Below, piece by piece: positions 34,590 to 45,710 of a DNA stretch of 64,000 nucleotides (within the stretch, counting starts at the first letter, position 1; each line of letters opens with the position of its first letter). The stretch comes from Takakia lepidozioides. Lineage: Eukaryota; Streptophyta; Takakiopsida; Takakiales; Takakiaceae. Below the pieces are notes generated by a model. That model did not search any database, had not been told where the DNA came from, and saw only the letters and a program-made list of their open reading frames with translations. The position numbers were made by a program, and so were the translations under genes. The stretch lies in assembly GCA_030704615.1 (NCBI GenBank), contig CM060733.1, positions 2,480,001-2,544,000 of the forward strand, read 5' to 3'.

Positions 34590-35600
34590 CACTTGGCCAC
34601 TTGGCCATATTGATGTGTGTGTCCCACACAAACCACCATAATCTTTGCCTTCATTGCCAGGTTTATTATCAAGATGAAAGCCAAGTAAACCACGGCCAAA
34701 AAACTGATGTGTGTGTCCCACAAACCATCATAATCTTTGCTATCATTGTAAGGTTAAACAGGGCCTAAAAACTGATGTGTGTGTCCCACACAAGCCATCA
34801 TATTCAGCACCTGTATGTTTAACCTAACAGGTTGGAAGACCCACAAACTAATGTGTGTGTCCCACACGAACCATCATAATCTTTGCCATTATTGCAAGGT
34901 TTATTAACAAGCTGAAAGCCAAATAGACCAGGGCCTAAAAACTGATGTGTGTGTCCCACACAAGCCACCATAATCTTTGCCATCATTGCCATGTTTATTA
35001 ACAAGCTGAAAGCCAGTTAGACCATGGCCTAAGAATTAATGTGTGTCCCACACAAGTGATCATCTTCTCAGCCATCATTGAAAGGTTTAAACAAGGCCTA
35101 AGAACTGATGTGTGTGTCCCACACAAGCCATCATAGTCAGCAATTGTATGTTAAACCTCACAGGCTGGAGACAAAGCAAAAAAAGGCTACAAGCTGATGT
35201 GTGTGTCCCACACGAACCACCATGGTCTTTGCCATCATTGCCAGGTTTATTAACAAGCTGAAGCCAAGTAAGCCAGGGCCTAAAAACTGATGTGTGTGTC
35301 CCTCACAAGTCACCATATTCTCAGCCATCATTGCAGGGTTAAACACTGTCCGGGAAGGTACCCAAAGGGTTGCAGCAAACTATAACTTGCAACACCTATA
35401 TGTTTACCCTAACAGACCGGAGGCAAAGCAAATCAGGGCCTAAAAACTGATGTATGTATCCCACACAAACCACCATAACTTAGCCACCATTGCAGGGTTT
35501 AAACAATGCACGGGAAGGTACCCAAAGGGCTGCCGCAAACAATACATTGTAGTCCCTTTATGCTTAACCTGACAGGTTGGGGGCAAGGCAAGGCAGTCTC
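34590..35600. repeat. Irregular minisatellite with GATGTGTGTGTCCCACAC units
   Basis: About ten units at 65-160 bp spacing (near 34,612, 34,706, 34,772, 34,851, 34,944, 35,038, 35,108, 35,196, 35,289, 35,450). Each unit has the GTGTGTGTCCCACA(C) core, then CATCATAATCTTTGCCATCA and TTAACAAGCTGAAAGCCA. The period is irregular and the units are diverged, so this is not a CRISPR. Confidence 0.82.
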
Positions 35601-36780
35601 AGCCATCATTGCAAAATAGGGGCCCTCCACCAATCTGTAAAGGATTACCCACCACAAGTAGCACTATACTGTCCTTCACAGATCAAACATAGAGGTAGGA
35701 TCATGAAAAACATAGAGTAGTTTAGTTTTTCAGATTTCAAGATGAATCCACAGTCAGCCGCCATCTTCACTCCTTTGTAATCCTCATGGTACCCTGCAGC
35801 ACTTAGCAATCAGCATATTAAGTGGAAGCCCTCACCTGTGCCCGTCCCAAAAACAACCACAACGCATTGTGAGTTAGTGAGGATGCACGAGGAGAGTAGC
35901 AGGCTTCCACACTTGCTATCGAGGTCAAATACACTTGAATCTAAGCACAGAGAATGCCAAAGAAAGCAGGGAAGCAAGACAAACAGAAAAATAACCTTTT
36001 TTACTATTTGGGGGATGGTCGCCATCTCTCCACAAGCCCAACCGTGTAGGGAGGTCTCTGCCAACACCACAGCACTGCTACCTTAACCAAAGCAAAGTCT
36101 TGCCAAGCACAAGAAAAAAGAGCTTTGTGTCTCATAAGGTAGGGTTTATAAAGGGAGGGAGAGAGAGACTTCCTTCTTTTACCAAGACACCGCCATTCAT
36201 CAAAGATCCAGAGGAGGGCTCCTAAGGAAACTTCATAAGCAGGCAGGTGGTACCTCCGCCATCACTGCCTTTGTTCCCTTGTGCAGCAAAAAAACAGACA
36301 AATGAGACAGTGCCTTCACTCACCTCAAAAGAACCGCCGTCTCCCTAATGAATCCATAGGGGCGGCATTCATAGAGTCTTTAAACAACCCAAGGAGCGGC
36401 AACTCAACGTAACTGCAGCTCGAGCACCTCTCCTCTTCCATGCCGCCATTGCGCGATCCTTCAACGCAAGAGGCAAAAATATGGTTGCGCGGGGACCTTA
36501 CCTTGTCTTGCCTGATGAATTTCATCCAGCATAGCCTTGAGCCCGGCGGACAGATTCCAATTTCCATCAAGGTAGGATGAGAAAAATCAGGAAATTACAT
36601 AAAGGTTCAACACATCACAGCTATGGTATAGGCTGGATGAAATCAAGGTAGGCTATACTGAAAAATCGTAGGCAGTAATGAAAAATCAGATACGTGCCAA
36701 GGTAAAACGGATGAAACCAGGATGAAATTCATCCGGTTTTCCCTGCAACCCATATTTTAAGCACAAAAAATATGGAAGTC
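35601..36780. other. No gene recognised
   Basis: Mixed-composition DNA with short unrelated frames. Text near 35,825-35,930 is weakly similar to 47,590-47,700 (both GTGAGGG/GAAGCCCTCACCTG-like followed by GTTAGTGA(G/A)GATG). A GGATGAAATTCATCC-type motif occurs near 36,720. Confidence 0.4.
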
Positions 36781-37345
36781 GGGATAACAATTCCATAGAC
36801 CCAGGTAACAGAGGGAGAGAGAGGGATAGAGGGGGCCAAGAAAATAAAAAAACAAGTGGGGGGGGGGGGGGGGGGGGGGTGGGGTGACTGAGCAGCAGCA
36901 GCTCAGCCCCTCTTTGGTTTTTTTTTTGTGAGTAGCTGAGGGACAGGGACAGATGGAGGAGAGAGACGGAGAAATGAGGCAAAAATAAATAAATAAAAAT
37001 AAATAAAAATAAATGGGCGGGGGACTGACTGAGCAGCAGCTGCTCAATCCCACCTTCATTTTTTTTTTTTCCCCCTCAACACTCCCTCTCTCTGCACATC
37101 CTGATGGGACAGAGGGAGAGAAAGGGACAGAGGGAGAGATGAGGGAAAATAAATAAAAAAGAAGGTGGTGGGGGGGGAGTGACTGAGCAGCTGCTGCTCA
37201 GTTGCTGGTGCTGCTTAGTCACCCCCCCCCCACCCCCCCAACCATCTTTTTAGATTTTTTTTCCCTCCTCACTCCCTCTTTCTCCCTCTCTCTCTCTCTC
37301 TCTCCACATCTTCATGGGACAGAGGGAGAGATGAGGGAAGATAAA
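36780..37345. repeat. Purine/pyrimidine low-complexity repeat with a G22 tract
   Basis: Three diverged units each with GGGACAGAGGGAGAGA, AATAAATAAAAA and TGACTGAGCAGCAGCTGCTCA. An uninterrupted run of 22 G lies at 36,858-36,879 and a C-rich tract at 37,221-37,240. Related text occurs at 48,490-48,540. Confidence 0.75.
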
Positions 37346-38030
37346 ATGTCTTGTTGAGACATGTACAAGACCAAACAAGGTCTTTGTCAATTTTTACGAC
37401 AAATCAGCTTCATAACGAGGCACTATCAATCACTCTTCATTCATAAACTAGTCTGATGACATATAACAGATCTCACGGTTCATGAAATTTCTGGGTGGGG
37501 GGGTGGGATTATATAAAAATCCGCTTCAGTATATGCTTCATTATGATGTTTGTCCAAATAGGGACCCAATCATGTATCACATGTATGGGTGTGCTTTCAG
37601 ATGTAACAATAGCAACTGTTCATAGCAGGTAAAACTTGTTTATCCTGCTAACATTACTCCCCATGATTACATTAACACTATGAAAAGGAAGTTCCAGTTT
37701 TTATGTAATCTTATGGCCATATCAAAGCATCAGACAGATTGTGAACCATTTACACATAAGGGGTATGACCTCATACCTTGTTTTTTTGTCCCAAGACCTG
37801 GTTTAGGTCTGGGGCCATTGTATAAATGTGGTAACAAGGTGTTGAGTAGCAATTAGTTATACATATTGCTACTTTTACCATTGTGTAGAGCAGGAAAGCA
37901 AGTCTTAAGATTGCTAAAATTTATCACCCATGGTTACATTGTATTTGTGCATACCAAACAGCAATGTAGGAGGTCGTATGGTATCCCAGCCATTGGGCTC
38001 TTGGCCATGTATGTTGTTTAATGCAGGCCC
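37346..38030. other. Pre-insertion flank of the LTR element
   Basis: No gene recognised. 37,949-38,030 is repeated at 46,769-46,850 (GCAATGTAGGAGGTCGTATG, TTGGGCTCTTGGCCATGTAT, TTTAATGCAGGCCC), showing that the element inserted into a tandemly repeated locus. Confidence 0.7.
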
Positions 38031-38662
38031 TGTCACGGACATAGCCCAGAAGAACTTATCAGGAGTAAATACCAGAAGTTACCAAGTTACCATGTTACCG
38101 AAAATTACTATGACTTACCATAATTTACCATGATCTACCATGATTTACCATTACTTACCAAGTTACCGGGTGTTTACCAAATTACCAAGAGTAACTTGAG
38201 AAACTACTCAGGAAGCTTCCTTTGGAGGAAACTTCTCCATCAAGATACCTCCTTTGTTTAAGGAAGCTTCTCCATCAATAAATCTTTGTTTAATCTTGGA
38301 AACTTCTCCAACAAGAAACCTCCATAGGGGAAGCTACTTAGGGAAGCTTCTTAGTAGCCAGTATATATAGGAGGCGAGACGGGACACTCTTCAGTCTCGC
38401 CAACACCAGTTCAAGTTACTCTTATTTCCAGTTCCCAGTACTCTAGCCCAATTTCCAGTATCTGGTACTCCAGTCCAGTTTCCAGCATTCCAGTATTCAA
38501 GTCGTGTTCCAATATCTTGTACTCTTGTTCATTGTTAAAAAGATCGTCTTGATTTCTATTTATTCATCGTGGATTCGGCCACGCCGACCTTGACTACTTG
38601 TCTAGCATTGTACCTCTAGTTTTATCTCTTGTTTGTGTTCAGTCATGTTCTCGTCCTTGACA
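38031..38662 (+). repeat. 5' LTR
   Basis: Starts TGTCACGGACATAGCCCAGA and ends TCGTCCTTGACA. Compared with the 3' LTR it has about 45 bp more, mainly extra copies of a TTACCATGATTTACC-like 11-12-bp motif near 38,085-38,165. Confidence 0.93.
38362..38403 (+). promoter_or_regulatory. LTR promoter: TATA box, predicted start and self-primer
   Basis: TATATATA at 38,362-38,369 is followed 31 nt later by AGTCTCGCCAA (38,393-38,403), where transcription should begin. This 11-mer is the exact reverse complement of 38,665-38,675. The 3' LTR keeps the same arrangement (TATA 46,006-46,013; 11-mer 46,037-46,047). A GGCGAGAC/GTCTCGCC inverted repeat (38,373-38,380 and 38,394-38,401) spans the predicted start. 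Confidence 0.72.
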
Positions 38663-38664
38663 GT

Positions 38665-38675
38665 TTGGCGAGACT
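38665..38675 (+). promoter_or_regulatory. Primer-binding site complementary to the element's own RNA 5' end
   Basis: TTGGCGAGACT begins two bases after the 5' LTR and pairs perfectly with the predicted first 11 nt of the transcript. Tf1 of fission yeast primes reverse transcription from such an 11-nt fold-back, cleaved by RNase H, in place of a tRNA. I found no better tRNA match, but could not search. Confidence 0.68.
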
Positions 38676-38700
38676 AAAGTTTGTTCTTTAGTTAGTTAAG

Positions 38701-39738
38701 ATGGAAGGCACATTTGCGGAAATGGTCACCACATTGCAGAGTCTTCAACTCCAGATGCAAGAACTTCGTACATCTACCGCCCAATTGCAAGCTGATTAGT
38801 CTCAAGATCTTGGCAACGCTCTCTACAATTTGCAACAACAAATTTCAGAGTTAAAAGAGTCGAACAATGGATCTTCAACCATACGAGTCCCTACTGCAAC
38901 AGCTCCTACTGCAACGGTTCCTCTTCAACAGATTACGAGAGAACCAAATATCAGCATGCCCGAGAAATTTGATGGGACGAGATCAAGATTTCGCGGTTTT
39001 GTTCAACAAGTACGACTGTTCCTACGATTACATCCACAACGCTACCCCGATGAAGGTATTCAAGTGGGATTCGTGGGCACCCTTCTATCAGGCACTGCCC
39101 TATCTTGGTTTGCACCGCTATTAGAAAAAAATTCGCATTTACTATATAATTTTGAAGCATTCATGTCCGAGTTCACTGCAATGTTTGGAGAAAATGATAG
39201 AGAGAGAGTTGCAGAAACAAAGATGCAAAATCTTCGACAATGATCACGTCTTGCTTCCGTTTATGCTGCCGAATTTCGACAACTTGCGTGCGACCTCGAC
39301 TGGAATGAGAAGAGCCTCATTAGTCAGTTTCGATGTGGACTAAAAGATGATGTAAAAGATTTGTTGCTGACAATGCCAAACGTGAGCACCCTGAGTGAAT
39401 TCATCACCCAAGTCATTACATGCAATCGTTTGTTCGAAAGACGTCAAGAGAAGCGATCTGGATGGTCGACGACGCATCATGTCACTGCTACTACGACACC
39501 AAATACAACGATCCATCAGACATCCAGTAGTGATCCTATGCAGATTGATGTTGTCCGATTCAAACCATTGACGCCACAAGAAAAACAAAGACGGCGCTCG
39601 AATGGATTATGCCTCTATTTCGGAGAAGAAGATCACATAGCCTTAAACTGCCCCAACAAGAGAAGATTCAAAGCTCGGGGCACAACTCAAATGTTCGATA
39701 CGAGGAGGTCGGAAAACGACGATGTCCAGTCACAGTAG
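38701..39738 (+). pseudogene. gag: Gag of the Tf1/sushi-type element
   Basis: ATG at 38,701 starts a coiled-coil-like N-terminus (MVTTLQSLQLQMQELRTSTA), interrupted by TAG near 38,797 and TGA at 39,241, both explicable as CAG or CGA changed by C to T. The central block PEKFDGTRSRFRGFVQQVRL, then GTALSWFAPLLE, FEAFMSEFTAMFGENDRE and FRCGLKDDVKDLLL is the retro-Gag capsid pattern shared with sushi/PEG10-like proteins. A zinc knuckle near 39,610 reads CLYFGEEDHIALNCP, with the second Cys lost. Reading ends at TAG 39,736-39,738. It would form the virus-like particle. Confidence 0.85.
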
Positions 39739-41883
39739 GGACCATGCGGCTGGACGCCACAAATTTCTTACCGAAAAAAAATCTTTTTCTACCTCCAGAC
39801 CCTACACCTTGCTTCATAGTTCCAATAAAAATCAGAATGCAAAATCGAGATATCGTTGTAGAAGCACTTTTGGACTCAGGAGCTTCAGCTTGTTTTATGG
39901 ACAAAAACTTTGCGACGCAACACAATTTAACGCTCGTAAAGAAGAAATTTTCGGCCCCCGTTGAAGTCATCGATGGACGACCGTTAGCATCAGGAAATGT
40001 GGACCATGAAACTCGACCACTTGAAGTGAAGCTTAAAGATCAAGCATCACATATTGTTTTCAATGTCATCCAGTCTCCAATGAATCCTGTGATCCTTGAA
40101 CTTCCCTGGTTCATATTTCACAATCCCGACATCGACTGGTGATCGCGAAAAAATTCTGCAAGACAAAAATGTAGAAATATCAAAGGTACTCAACCCCTAT
40201 TCCTTGGAGCTAGAGCTTTCATGAGAGCTACAAAAAAGGAGGCGGTATTTGCACTTTATGCGACTCCGATCAAGACCACAACAGACAAATGTACTTCAAC
40301 ATTACCCGCTTAATATCAAGATTTCAAAGATGTCTTCGAGAAGAAAAATGCAGACATGTTGCCAGAACATCGACCTTATGACTGTGCAATTGAGTTACAA
40401 GAAGGAGCCCAACCACCATTCGGCCCAATCTATAACTTATCCCAGACGGAGTTGGCTGCATTACATGAATACATTGATGAAAATTTGTCGAAGCACTTCA
40501 TCCAACATTCAAAATCACTTGCGGGGTCGCCTATCTTGTTTGTGAAAAAGAAGGACGGATCATTACGCATGTGTGTCGACTATCGCGGTCTCAACAATGT
40601 TACAATCAAGAATCGTTATTCGTTGCCGCTGATTTCTGGGCTTCTCGACCAGCTAGGACGAGCGAAGATTTTCACCAAAATCGACTTGAGATGAGCCTAT
40701 AACCTTGTACGGATAAAAGAATGAGACGAATGGAAAACAACTTTTTGAACAAGGTATGGACATTTTGAATACAATGTTATGCCTTTCGGTCTTACCAATG
40801 CTCCAACAATTTTTCAACATATGATGAATGACATCTTTCGAGAATTTTAGATGACTTTGTAGTCATTTATTTGGACGACATTTTGATATTTTCACAGAAT
40901 GAAGAAAAACATGGCCGCCATGTACGCCTTGTCCTTGAAAAATTAAGAGAAAGAGGACTATATACCAAGTTGGAGAAATGTCTTTTTCATCAATCTGAGG
41001 TCGAATTTCTGGGCTACATTATTTCCGACAAAGACGTCTTTATGGATCAGAAGAAAATACAAACCATCATCGAGTGAATTAAACCAACTTCGGTCCGAGA
41101 TGTACAATGTTTTCTGGGCTTTGCAAATTCTATAGAATCTTCATCAATGACTACTCCAAAATTGCTGCACCGTTGACACGACTCACAGGGAAGGACAAAA
41201 TTTGTATGGGACGAGAAGGCTGACCAGACATTTGAAAGGCTGAAGCAAGCATTTACAACGGCTCCAATACTGGTACATGCAGACCCATCTAAACCATTCT
41301 TCTTAGAAGCAGATGCATCGGACTTTGCACTTGGCGCGGTACTCTCGCAATACGGTACAGATGGCCGACTCCACCCTGTTGGTTTTCGTTCTCGCAAATT
41401 TTCCGCTGCGGGGATCAATTATGAAATCCATGACAAAGAACTTCTAGCGATTATCGATGCTTTTGAGGAGTGACGACATCTATTGGATGGAGCTAAACAT
41501 CAGGTCACTATCTATACCGATCACAAAAACCTCGAATATTTTATGAGTGCTCGTGTTTTGAATCGACGTCAAGCGAGATGGAGTATGTCACTAGCAAGGT
41601 TTGATTTTGTTATTACCTACCGTCCCGGACATCTTCAAGGAAAACCAAATGCTCTTTCTCGACGATCGTATCTTGCGCCAAAAGAAGGGGATGCAGTTTT
41701 TGACCAACAAAAATTCATTATCTTGAAACCAGCAAATCTCCAATTGAATATGCTATCCATGTCTATCTATGACGATGCAGAGATCATAAAGGAGATTCAG
41801 GAAGCACTAAAGAGCGATCATTTTGCTACGACACTACGAAGTCAACTAAATCAACTTCGAATTGGACACCACACCGATCATGA
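39609..41883 (+). pseudogene. pol: Protease, RT and RNase H of the Tf1/sushi-type element
   Basis: Protease: VEALLDSGASACFMD near 39,860. [22 protein letters not shown] and [19 protein letters not shown] near 40,520-40,640, [23 protein letters not shown], then the catalytic VIYLDDILIFS near 40,865. RNase H: FFLEADASDFALGAVLS near 41,300 and [11 protein letters not shown] near 41,515, ending [20 protein letters not shown]. Stops occur after FHNPDIDW, KIDLR and RIKE, in IIE(W) and in FEE(W), mostly CGA to TGA or TGG to TGA; a frameshift lies near 40,850. The pol frame is -1 relative to gag. It is non-functional, and the integrase is displaced by the insert that follows. Confidence 0.88.
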
Positions 41884-43731
41884 GGCAGTGTCCGGATGAA
41901 GGCATTTGCCTTCTAGACTTGTTTGGCGGGATCAACACTGGATTGGCTGCTGTTCTACAGGCAGGTGTACGGGTACGGCGTTACCTGTATGTGGAGAGGG
42001 ATGAGACTGCACGACGCGTCTCCCTACGCCATGTTGCTCAGTTGGTGCAGCAGTACCTTGAGTTGTTGCCTGTGTCTGCAGTTCGTGGATATCAGTAGGC
42101 CTTGCCAGCAGACATTTCGTTGCTGGGGGCGCAGGATTTGGAGCGGGTTGGCTTCATTGATTTGGTAGTGGCAGGTTGGCCCTGCCAAGGGCATTCATCA
42201 GCCGGGCATGGCAATGGATTGCGAGACTCGAGGTCGGGTCTGTTTTGGGAGATGGTGCGGGTTTTGCGCCACTTGCAGCTTCATCAAGCTATATCTCCAG
42301 CATACATCTTGGAGAATGTGCCATTGATGGGCAATTCTCGGGCCAGGGTGATGGCCAGTGTGCATCAAGTCCGGTTGTGGCTTGGGTCAGAAGTGTTGCT
42401 GGATGCAGCTGCAGTGGGATCACGGGCTCATCGTCCACGGTTATGGTGGACTAACTTGATGCCACCCGCACTGCTTAAGCGTGCATTTGATGGGGTGCAG
42501 CGGCCAACACACCTCACAGTGGATAGCACTCTGGATACAGGGAGGCAGTCTCAACGTGTGAGACACGATGACCGTTCACTTTTGGCAATGGTCAACAAGG
42601 TGGGTCGACCACGAGTAGCACTACCTACACTGCTCAGCTTCCCAAGATCGCATGCTTTCCGGGATAACGGACCTGGCCTCCTGTGGGATGCTCAGTTGCA
42701 GCAGTTAGTGGAGCCTAATGCCGACGAGTGAGAGCGGGCTATGGGTTTTTTCACTGGGACCACGGCGGTGCCTTCTCTTTCTGAGGCATCACGTCGTCAG
42801 GTATTGGGACAAGCGATGGATATAAATTGCTTGACCTGGATTATCAGCTTGACTATGGCTGAGTAATGTAGAGTGCGGAGTGCACTTCCCTAAACGGTCT
42901 CTCTGCCTACCGAGACGGTACAGGCAGTGAGTGGGGGCGAGCCGGTGAGGACCACGGGGTGTAGACATCCATGGCACACATGGGATGTGCTCGAGGCTCA
43001 TAGGGAGTTGGCAGCCAGGGCGGCTGTGATGGATGAGGTTGGGGATTTTTCTCGGGTTGAGGAAGTCCACGAAAATGGGGCAAGATGAGGCTTTGTCATT
43101 GACTGAGCAGGCAGGGAATACTGCTCAAGAGGTTGCAACATAACAACCACTGGACGCGTCCTCTACCTCTAAGCCCACTGGACTTAAGGTTGCAGTTACG
43201 GAGGACAATTGGGAGCCTAACATTGGACCCATTGTCACGGGAGGCGATAAACGACGTATACGGCGGTTCCTGAGGGCTTACAGGAATTGCTTTGCCTTCA
43301 GTTTGAATGGACTTGGGAGCACTGAAGGGTCAAGAGATTCGTATTGACTTGGCCACTGACACGCCAATCTTTCGAAGACCCTATAGATACAGTGACATGG
43401 ACAGGTCTTTGATTCAGATGAGGACTCAAGATCTCTGGGAGGCTGGTTTGGTGGAGCTCTCTGGTGGAGAGTATGCTTCAGCCACAGTGATGCTAGCCAA
43501 GAAGGATGTCTATGGCAATTGGACGGAGAGACGTATGTGCGGTGATTACCGGCCTGTAAATCGTCAGACCAAGTCCGATAAGTATGCCATGCCAACACCA
43601 GGAAGAGATCTTTGATGCCATCGGGCATGCTAAGGTCTTTAGCACTTTGGATTTACGATCCGGATATCACCAGTTGTCGATCAAAGAGGCGGACAAACAG
43701 CAGACAACATTTTGGGGGATCAATGAGCACG
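41884..43731 (+). mobile_element. DNMT-RT segment of the DNMT element inserted inside another retrotransposon
   Basis: Matches 1,057-2,918 (reverse complement) almost end to end, starting at GGCAG-GT-CCGGATGAAGG and ending at GGGGATCAATGAGCACG. It contains DNMT motif I (LLDLFGGINTGL), WPCQGHSSAG, LENVPLMG, HRPRLWW, the conserved stop before pol, and RT up to the QTTFWGINEH block. Left of it the host element breaks off after HHTDHEA; right of it resumes DNPHVTNDFEF, in frame with the RT fragment. It carries premature stops (CAG TAG near 42,098; GAG TGA at about 42,729; TAA near 42,865) and one-base insertions near 43,308 and 43,604. There is no LTR, TSD or poly-A at its edges. Confidence 0.93.
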
Positions 43732-45106
43732 ACAACCCACATGTTACAAACGACTTCGAATTCAAAGATGGCTTACTTTACTTCAAGGGACTTCTCTATG
43801 TACCTCCAGGACCTACGCGACTTCGAATTCTTCAAACATGTCATGATCTTCCGGCTGCAGGACATTTCGGCTTCAACAAAACATTGGAGTTGATATCCAG
43901 GGACTATTGGTGGCCGCAGATGTGGAAACTCGTGAAAGAATTCATAAAATCTTGTGACACGTGTGCTAAAGCGAAGGGACCACGACATCGACCTTACAGC
44001 CTTCTTCAACCATTACCCATTCCCGAGGGTCCATGGTCGTCCGTGTCTATGGACTTTATTACGGACCTTCCAATTTCCAAGACCACCGATTCAATCCTTG
44101 TTATTGTAGATCGTTTTACGAAGATGACACATTTCATTCCATATAATAAGACGGTTACCGGCGAGGAAACTGCAAGACTCTTCCTCAATAATATCTACCG
44201 CATTCATGGACTCCCGAAGGACATCGTATCTGATCGAGGACCACAGTTCATATCAAATTTCTGGAGGGGATTATTTCACATATTGGATACTAAGATCAAC
44301 CTCTCTACAACTAATCATCCACAAACTGATGGTCAAACCGAACGTGTAAACCAGATTTTGGAGCAGTATCTTCGCTGTACGATAAATTATCACCAAGATA
44401 ATTGGACGGACCTTCTGTTATTGGCTGAGTTTGCCTATAATAACAATATACGTTCTTCGACCAAGCAAACTCCATTTTTCTCCAATTATGGTCATCATCC
44501 TTGAGCAAACCATTTCCACATAAAGACTGTTGGAAGCCCTGCTGAAGAAAACCTTGCTACTCATCTAGCTACGATTCACAAGGAGCTTACATCTCACCTC
44601 GCAGAAGCTCAAAAACAATACAAGGAGTATGCAGATCAACGTCGCCAACTCCAACCCCAGTTCAAGGTCGGAGATCGTGTGTGGCTTCTTCAACGAGAGA
44701 TACAAACCTCGTGACCATCAAGGAAGTTGGATTATCAACGCCTGGGACCATTCAAAATTATTCGACAAATAAATCCAGTCAGTTTTCGGCTTGAACTCCC
44801 ACGAAGTATGCGCATCCATCCAGTCTTTCATGTTTCATTATTGGAGTTGTATCATCCATCGAATATTCCAGGGAGAGTCTCCGTACCACCTCCATTAGTC
44901 GAAGTCAATCAAGAACTTGAGTATGAAGTCGACGAAGTCCTAGACTCTTGCATCAAGTATAAACGTCTTGAGTATTTCATACATTGGAAAGGCTATGACA
45001 TCAGCGAACAAACGTGAGAACCTTCATCCAACCTCGCTAATGCATCTGATAAAGTCCAAGAGTTTCATCAATGATATCCAGCTAAGCCCCGAGCTACACG
45101 TCAATA
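43732..45106 (+). pseudogene. Integrase with C-terminal chromodomain
   Basis: HHCC finger: HDLPAAGHFGFNKTLEL followed by CDTCAKAK. Catalytic core: SMDFITDLP (first Asp), IVSDRGPQF (second Asp) and HPQTDGQTERVNQILEQYLR (Glu region). The GPY/F module follows ([31 protein letters not shown]) and then a chromodomain: [31 protein letters not shown], stop for Trp, EPSSNL. Integrase chromodomains steer insertion to marked chromatin. TGA codons occur near 44,505, 44,714 and 45,017. The open frame at 43,584-44,504 fuses the foreign RT fragment directly to the integrase finger. Confidence 0.88.
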
Positions 45107-45145
45107 AGACGTCACAACGATGATGTCCGTCAAGTTAGCTTCAAG

Positions 45146-45562
45146 GTGAAGACTCCACATTCAATGTACCTGATACACGCTAAAGAGAGAAGAGCCCCAC
45201 ACATCAGTATATATAGCTACACTTCCAACACTCTTGCATCTTGTATTGGCAGTATGGAGTCACAAGAACCAGATACATTGGAGTTGTCGCTTACCCAGCT
45301 ACCAGATCAGCCATTCCGACTCTCACGACCTTTAACATCACGCCGACGCTCTCGAGACGATGGGCCACCAATGCGACGCGTACTTCCTCGTCTGAACCCC
45401 GAACGACGGCAAGTGGAGCCTACTCGAAGTCTGATAATTTTGTTGGAGGTTGAGGCTTCGGACCCAGAGGGCAACGAAATCATGTTTGAAGGCAACTTTG
45501 AAAATCAGAATGCTCAAATCACTGCGTGGTCCCAAGTTCAAGGTGTTGGACACTATCGATGA
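45146..45562 (+). CDS. Small unrecognised 3' ORF of the Tf1/sushi-type element
   Basis: About 138 codons from a GTG (first ATG 45,164) lie between the chromodomain and the 3' LTR. It is basic in the middle (RPLTSRRRSRDDGPPMRRVL) and acidic towards the end (VEASDPEGNEIMFEGNF). After a single TGA the frame continues HLSQERRAEYLARTIRRILD. No known domain; it might be an accessory protein or simply read-out of the 3' region. Confidence 0.4.
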   Translation: MKTPHSMYLIHAKERRAPHISIYSYTSNTLASCIGSMESQEPDTLELSLTQLPDQPFRLSRPLTSRRRSRDDGPPMRRVLPRLNPERRQVEPTRSLIILLEVEASDPEGNEIMFEGNFENQNAQITAWSQVQGVGHYR

Positions 45563-45696
45563 TTGCAGGGACCTATAAATCATTTGAGTCAAGAACGAAG
45601 AGCCGAATACTTGGCAAGAACCATTCGTCGGATTTTGGATTTTCTCCAACTCTAAGCAAGTCCAAGATTTTACCGCTCCTCGAGGAACTCGGCGCT

Positions 45697-45710
45697 AGAG
45701 GAGGGAATGA
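45697..45710 (+). other. Polypurine tract
   Basis: AGAGGAGGGAATGA immediately precedes the 3' LTR, as expected for plus-strand priming. Confidence 0.75.

Noticed and set aside
34590-35600. CRISPR-like array
   Set aside because: Unit spacing varies from 65 to 160 bp, units are diverged over their whole length, there are no unique spacers and the genome is eukaryotic.
41862-42731. Second functional methyltransferase gene
   Set aside because: Catalytic motifs remain, but TAG, TGA and TAA stops and base insertions break it relative to the left copy.
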